Below, piece after piece: positions 62,124-64,000 of a stretch of 64,000 nucleotides of DNA. The notes under the pieces were generated by a model. The model ran no database searches and was not told where the DNA came from. It saw nothing but the letters and a program-made list of their open reading frames with translations. Origin of the DNA: Sphingomonas_B tabacisoli (GTDB lineage: Bacteria; Pseudomonadota; Alphaproteobacteria; Sphingomonadales; Sphingomonadaceae); contig NZ_JBHUDY010000002.1 in NCBI RefSeq assembly GCF_042678385.1, forward strand, positions 1 through 64,000, read 5' to 3'. Numbering within the stretch: the first letter of the stretch is position 1; the number at the start of each line of letters is the position of its first letter. Position numbers and translations under genes: made by a program.

Positions 62124-63314
62124 GTGAACATGAATTACGAAACGAGCGTCAAAGCCGAAGAGATCGGGGCCGATTTCGACTCCGAAGCGCGGGCACGCCG
62201 TCGCCGGGCGCTGATCATCGGCGGCATCGTCGTGGCACTCGCCCTGGCGCTCGCCTTCGTCATGTTCGGCCGCAAGAGCGGCCAGCCCGCGCCCGTCGCC
62301 GCCCAAGGGAGCAAGGCGCAGGCGCCGGAAGTCACGGTGATCAAGCCGGGCCGCGAACTCGTCGCCAGCACGGTTTCCGCAACGGGGACGCTCGCCGCAC
62401 GGGTCGACATGCCGGTGGGCGTGGTCGGCGAGGGCGGCATGGTCACGCAGGTGCTCGTCCAGCCCGGCGCCTGGGTGCGCGCAGGCCAGACGCTCGCTGT
62501 CATCGAGCGCTCGGTCCAGGTGCAGCAGAGCGCCTCGCTGCAGGCGCAGATCAACGTTGCGCGCGCCAATGCTCGCCTGGCGGAGCAGGAGCTCGCGCGT
62601 TCGCAGCAGCTTGCCGGCCGTGGCTTCGTCTCGCGCGCCGATATCGACCGCAAGCTCGCCACGCGCGACCAGGCAGCGGCGCAGGTCCGCGTCGCCGAAG
62701 CGCAGTATCGCGAATCGCTGGCCCGTACCGGCCGGCTCGACATTCGCGCGCCTGCCGCTGGCCTCATTCTCACGCGCTCGGTCGAGCCCGGCCAGGTCGT
62801 CGGCTCCGGCTCCGGCACGCTGTTCCGGCTGGCCAAGGGCGGCGAGATGGAAATGCGGGCGGCGATGGCGGAGGCCGATCTTTCGGCGGTGCATGTCGGC
62901 GGTACCGCGACAGTCACCCCGGTCGGATCGAACCAGTCGTTCAACGGCCAGGTGTGGCAGGTCTCTCCGGTGATCGATCCGCAGACGCGCCAGGGCATGG
63001 CCCGCATAGCGCTTTCCTATAATCCGGCGCTGCGTCCGGGCGGTTTTGCGCAGGCCGAGGTCGTTACCGGTCAGATGAACGCGCCGCTGCTGCCCGAAAC
63101 GGCGGTGCTGAGCGACCAGAACGGCAGCTATGTCTATATCATCGACGGCGATCAAAAGGCGCAGCGCCGCCCGGTCAAGACCGGTCAAGTCACCGATAAG
63201 GGCATCGCGATCCTGGATGGGCTTACCGGCGAGGAGCGCGTCGTGCTGTCGGCCGGCGCCTTCCTCAACCCGGGCGAAACGGTGAAGCCGCGCCTGACCG
63301 CTTTCGGCCGCTAA
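62124..63314 (+). CDS. RND efflux periplasmic adaptor subunit
   Basis: A 396-residue membrane-fusion protein. A cytoplasmic N-terminus of about 30 residues precedes a membrane anchor (LIIGGIVVALALALAFVMF), then a lipoyl half (PVGVVGEGGMVTQVLVQPGAWVRAGQTLAVIE), a helical hairpin (about 130-205), the second lipoyl half and a beta-barrel region ('GGTATVTPVGSNQSFNGQVWQVSPVID'). It links the RND pump that follows to an outer-membrane channel. GTG at 62124 or ATG at 62130 can start it. The pump gene begins 12 bases after its stop. Confidence 0.92.
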   Translation: MNMNYETSVKAEEIGADFDSEARARRRRALIIGGIVVALALALAFVMFGRKSGQPAPVAAQGSKAQAPEVTVIKPGRELVASTVSATGTLAARVDMPVGVVGEGGMVTQVLVQPGAWVRAGQTLAVIERSVQVQQSASLQAQINVARANARLAEQELARSQQLAGRGFVSRADIDRKLATRDQAAAQVRVAEAQYRESLARTGRLDIRAPAAGLILTRSVEPGQVVGSGSGTLFRLAKGGEMEMRAAMAEADLSAVHVGGTATVTPVGSNQSFNGQVWQVSPVIDPQTRQGMARIALSYNPALRPGGFAQAEVVTGQMNAPLLPETAVLSDQNGSYVYIIDGDQKAQRRPVKTGQVTDKGIAILDGLTGEERVVLSAGAFLNPGETVKPRLTAFGR

Positions 63315-63326
63315 GGGGCTGTCCTC

Positions 63327-64000
63327 ATGAGCTTCCGCAACATTTCCGCTTGGGCGATCCGCAATCCGGTTCCGCCCATCGTGCTATTCGTGGCGCTGAC
63401 GCTGGCCGGTCTGATCAGCTTCATGCGGATGGACGTCAACCAGATGCCGGACGTCGCCTTTCCGGCGGTGACCATCACTGTCGCCCAGCCGGGGGCCGCT
63501 CCCGTAGAGCTGGAGACCCAGGTGACGCAGCGGGTCGAATCTGCGGTCCGCGCGATCAGCGGCGTCGAGGATATTTCGTCGCGCACCGAAGAGGGGCAGA
63601 GCTTCACGATCGTGCAGTTCGCGATCGGCACGCCGGTCGACCGCGCGGTCAACGACGTGCGCAACGCCGTCGATCAGGTCCGCAGCCAATTGCCGGAAGG
63701 CATATTGGAACCGCAGGTCACCCGAATGGACGCCGATGGCGGGCCGATGGCCTATTTCAGCGCCGAAGCGACCGACATGACGCTGGAAGAGCTGAGCTGG
63801 TACGTCGACAATACCGTTGCGAAGCAGTTGTTGAGCGTGTCCGGCATGGCGACCGTCTCGCGAAGCGGCGGCGTCAGCCGAGAAATCCGCGTGATCCTCG
63901 ATCCGGCCAAGCTGCAGGCACAAGGGCTCACCGCGGTTCAGGTGAACCAGCAACTGCGGCAGGTGAACGTCAATGCCGCCGGTGGCCGCGCCGAGATTGC
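63327..64000 (+). CDS. RND efflux permease, N-terminal part (runs off the window)
   Basis: The ATG at 63327 opens a frame with no stop to the window end (about 224 codons). It begins MSFRNISAWAIRNPVPPIVL, a first membrane helix, then the porter domain with 'MPDVAFPAVTITVAQPGAAPVELETQ', 'VEDISSRTEEG' and 'GVSREIRVILDPAKLQAQG'. These are typical of AcrB/HAE1-type inner-membrane pumps that export drugs or other toxic compounds by proton exchange. It forms an operon with the adaptor gene upstream. Confidence 0.93.
   Translation, partial: MSFRNISAWAIRNPVPPIVLFVALTLAGLISFMRMDVNQMPDVAFPAVTITVAQPGAAPVELETQVTQRVESAVRAISGVEDISSRTEEGQSFTIVQFAIGTPVDRAVNDVRNAVDQVRSQLPEGILEPQVTRMDADGGPMAYFSAEATDMTLEELSWYVDNTVAKQLLSVSGMATVSRSGGVSREIRVILDPAKLQAQGLTAVQVNQQLRQVNVNAAGGRAEI

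Overview
The window is a 64 kb chromosomal piece of a high-GC alphaproteobacterium, most likely a member of the Sphingomonadaceae. The grounds are six secreted proteins ending in the PEPxxWA-CTERM sorting signal typical of sphingomonads, an UrcA-family protein, the alphaproteobacterial glnB-glnA order, and intergenic palindromes of the CTGAGCTTGTCGAAG and CCCTCTCCCGC types common in that family. No rRNA, tRNA, CRISPR array, transposase or phage structural gene was seen.

Layout. 0-6 kb: the start of a divergent dehydrogenase gene, a LysR regulator coupled to an EamA exporter, an amino-acid permease, an UrcA protein and a LytS/LytTR-type two-component pair. 6-12 kb: small hypothetical genes, an M48 TPR metalloprotease coupled to a DsbA-like thiol oxidoreductase, an FG-GAP-like PEP-CTERM protein, and rlmE with a Ppx/GppA phosphatase. 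12-20 kb: an outer-membrane barrel, dnaN, a BaiN-like flavoprotein, a low-GC two-gene cassette with a uracil-DNA-glycosylase-like protein, glnB-glnA, and a DUF4130-UdgX fusion. 20-27 kb: DUF3297, a flavodoxin-like protein, a TIGR03118 PEP-CTERM protein, AsmA, rpmI-rplT and several small conserved proteins. 27.5-29.5 kb: a low-GC type II restriction-modification pair. 29.5-33.4 kb: nrdB and nrdA, separated by an opposite-strand DUF2171 gene, with candidate NrdR boxes upstream of nrdA.

33-48 kb: a phage-type small domain protein, a PEP-CTERM protein, class I fumarase, CoA-binding protein, Mrp, hflK-hflC-degP, a DUF853 HerA-like ATPase, an OPT transporter, queF and an S10 serine carboxypeptidase. 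48-53 kb: an FeS-type photolyase, two adjacent PEP-CTERM proteins and a winged-helix/TPR regulator. 53-64 kb: a sorbosone-dehydrogenase-like lipoprotein with a DUF2231 membrane protein, sseA-metC, a Gly/Tyr-rich secreted protein, a CHAP amidase, ribF, a DODA-type dioxygenase, a class II aldolase, GlsB, a SIMPL protein and the start of an RND efflux operon cut by the window end.

Most of the window is ordinary housekeeping sequence with many 4-bp stop/start overlaps. The accessory signals are the UDG-like cassette at 15.6-16.5 kb, the restriction-modification island, the dispersed exosortase targets, and seven large intergenic inverted repeats of three families, four of which lie between convergent genes. 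Coordinates of starts were chosen from ribosome-binding sites, overlaps and conserved N-termini. All family assignments come from reading motifs, not from searches.
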